From the NCBI GenBank assembly GCA_009785885.1, contig WQUE01000133.1, positions 1 through 5,409 on the forward strand: a DNA stretch of 5,409 nt. Reading direction: 5' to 3'. The notes beneath the pieces are model-generated. The model did not search any database, was not told the DNA's origin, and saw only the letters and a program-made list of their open reading frames with translations. Positions 4,746 to 5,409 of the stretch are shown here, one piece after another. Source of the DNA: Actinomycetes bacterium. Lineage in GTDB: Bacteria > Actinomycetota > Actinomycetes > Propionibacteriales > Propionibacteriaceae. How positions within the stretch are numbered: position 1 is the stretch's first letter; each line of letters starts with the position of its first letter. The translations under genes and the position numbers were made by a program.

Positions 4746-5409
4746 GTGACAAAGCTCATTGAATTCGACTCGACCGCACGCCGGGCCCTCGAAGAGGGTA
4801 TGAACGTCCTGGCGGACGCGGTGAAAGTGACGCTCGGCCCCAAGGGCCGCAACGTCGTGCTGGAGAAGAGTTGGGGCGCGCCGACGATCACCAACGATGG
4901 CGTGTCCATCGCGAAGGAGATCGAACTGGCCGACCCGTTCCAGAAGATCGGCGCGGAGCTGGTCAAGGAGGTCGCGAAGAAGACCGATGACGTGGCCGGC
5001 GACGGCACGACGACGGCGACCGTCCTGGCCCAGGCCATGGTCCGCGAGGGCCTGCGCAACGTCACGGCCGGCGCCAACCCGATCGAGCTGAAGCGCGGCA
5101 TCGAGAAGGCCGTCGCGGCGCTCGTGGAGCAGCTGAACGCGATGGCCGTGGACGTCGAGACCCGCGAGCAGATCGGCCAGACGGCGTCGATCTCGGCCGG
5201 TGACACGACGGTCGGCGATACCATCGCCGAGGCGATGGACAAGGTCGGCAAGGAGGGCGTGATCACGGTCGAGGAGTCGAACACCTTCGGCCTGACGCTC
5301 GAGCTGACGGAGGGCATGCGGTTCGACAAGGGCTACATCAGCGCCTACTTCGTGACCGACACGGAGCGCATGGAGGCCGTGCTGGACGATCCGTACATCC
5401 TGATCGTCA
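4746..5409 (+). CDS. groEL: 60-kDa chaperonin GroEL, 3' partial
   Basis: The first 221 codons of about 540 are present; the frame is open at the right edge. GroEL forms a double-ring cage that folds proteins in the cytoplasm using ATP, normally with a GroES lid. The N-terminal equatorial domain is intact: 'VTLGPKGRNVVLEKSWGAP' (28-46) and 'TNDGVSIAKEIEL' (49-61) are the nucleotide-binding loops. 'GDGTTTATVLAQA' starts at G85, with D86 matching the catalytic aspartate D87 of E. coli GroEL. The intermediate domain follows, then the start of the apical domain ('EGMRFDKGYISAYFVTD'). The start is GTG with a strong Shine-Dalgarno; the protein begins MTKLIEFD, close to actinobacterial GroEL. Two CIRCE sites upstream indicate HrcA control. 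No groES precedes it; the upstream gene is the thioredoxin. Actinobacteria often carry a second groEL away from the groES-groEL operon, and this looks like such a locus. The C-terminal tail (GGM-type or His-rich), which would help separate the paralogues, is outside the window. Confidence 0.97.
   Translation, partial: MTKLIEFDSTARRALEEGMNVLADAVKVTLGPKGRNVVLEKSWGAPTITNDGVSIAKEIELADPFQKIGAELVKEVAKKTDDVAGDGTTTATVLAQAMVREGLRNVTAGANPIELKRGIEKAVAALVEQLNAMAVDVETREQIGQTASISAGDTTVGDTIAEAMDKVGKEGVITVEESNTFGLTLELTEGMRFDKGYISAYFVTDTERMEAVLDDPYILIV

Noticed and set aside
4583..5329. A 248-codon minus-strand open frame opposite groEL
   Set aside because: It is the mirror of the strongly GC3-biased groEL frame, and its product is Ser/Thr-rich without family resemblance. 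Its stop falls inside the CIRCE region.

Overview
The window comes from a high-GC Gram-positive bacterium, most likely an actinomycete (Actinomycetota). The DNA is strongly GC-rich with G/C at most third codon positions. The cytochrome c genes are of the ResB/CcsB (System II) type seen in actinobacteria. The chaperonin protein reads like an actinobacterial GroEL, and its promoter carries CIRCE operators. I cannot place it at genus level from sequence alone.

The left four-fifths (1 to 4523) is one tightly packed plus-strand operon for making c-type cytochromes outside the membrane. In order it holds the C-terminal part of a membrane-anchored TPR protein (cut by the left edge), the electron-transfer protein CcdA, the haem-handling pair ResB and CcsB, and a membrane-tethered TlpA/ResA-type thioredoxin. 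Spacing tightens along the operon: 49 nt, 10 nt, a 1-nt stop/start overlap (TGATG) and a 4-nt overlap (ATGA), so the last genes are probably translationally coupled. As a unit, CcdA would carry reducing power across the membrane, the TlpA-like protein would use it to reduce the CXXCH cysteines of apocytochrome c, and ResB/CcsB would bring haem across and attach it. The TPR protein may act in apocytochrome handling, but that is inference.

The intergenic region (4524 to 4745) holds no large gene but is dense in regulatory sequence. It has two CIRCE operators 7 bp apart (the binding site of the HrcA heat-shock repressor), a possible promoter inside them, and a leader of roughly 150 nt. The leader contains a possible 34-codon upstream ORF, an 8-bp tandem repeat, a small GCAA-loop hairpin, a 7-bp GC-rich hairpin, and a second hairpin that could cover part of the Shine-Dalgarno and the GTG start of groEL. 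The right end (4746 onward) is the first 221 codons of groEL. No groES lies directly upstream, so this looks like a stand-alone groEL locus.

No tRNA, rRNA, insertion sequence, CRISPR array or phage gene is visible. The genes are ordinary members of known families. The least explained part is the groEL leader.
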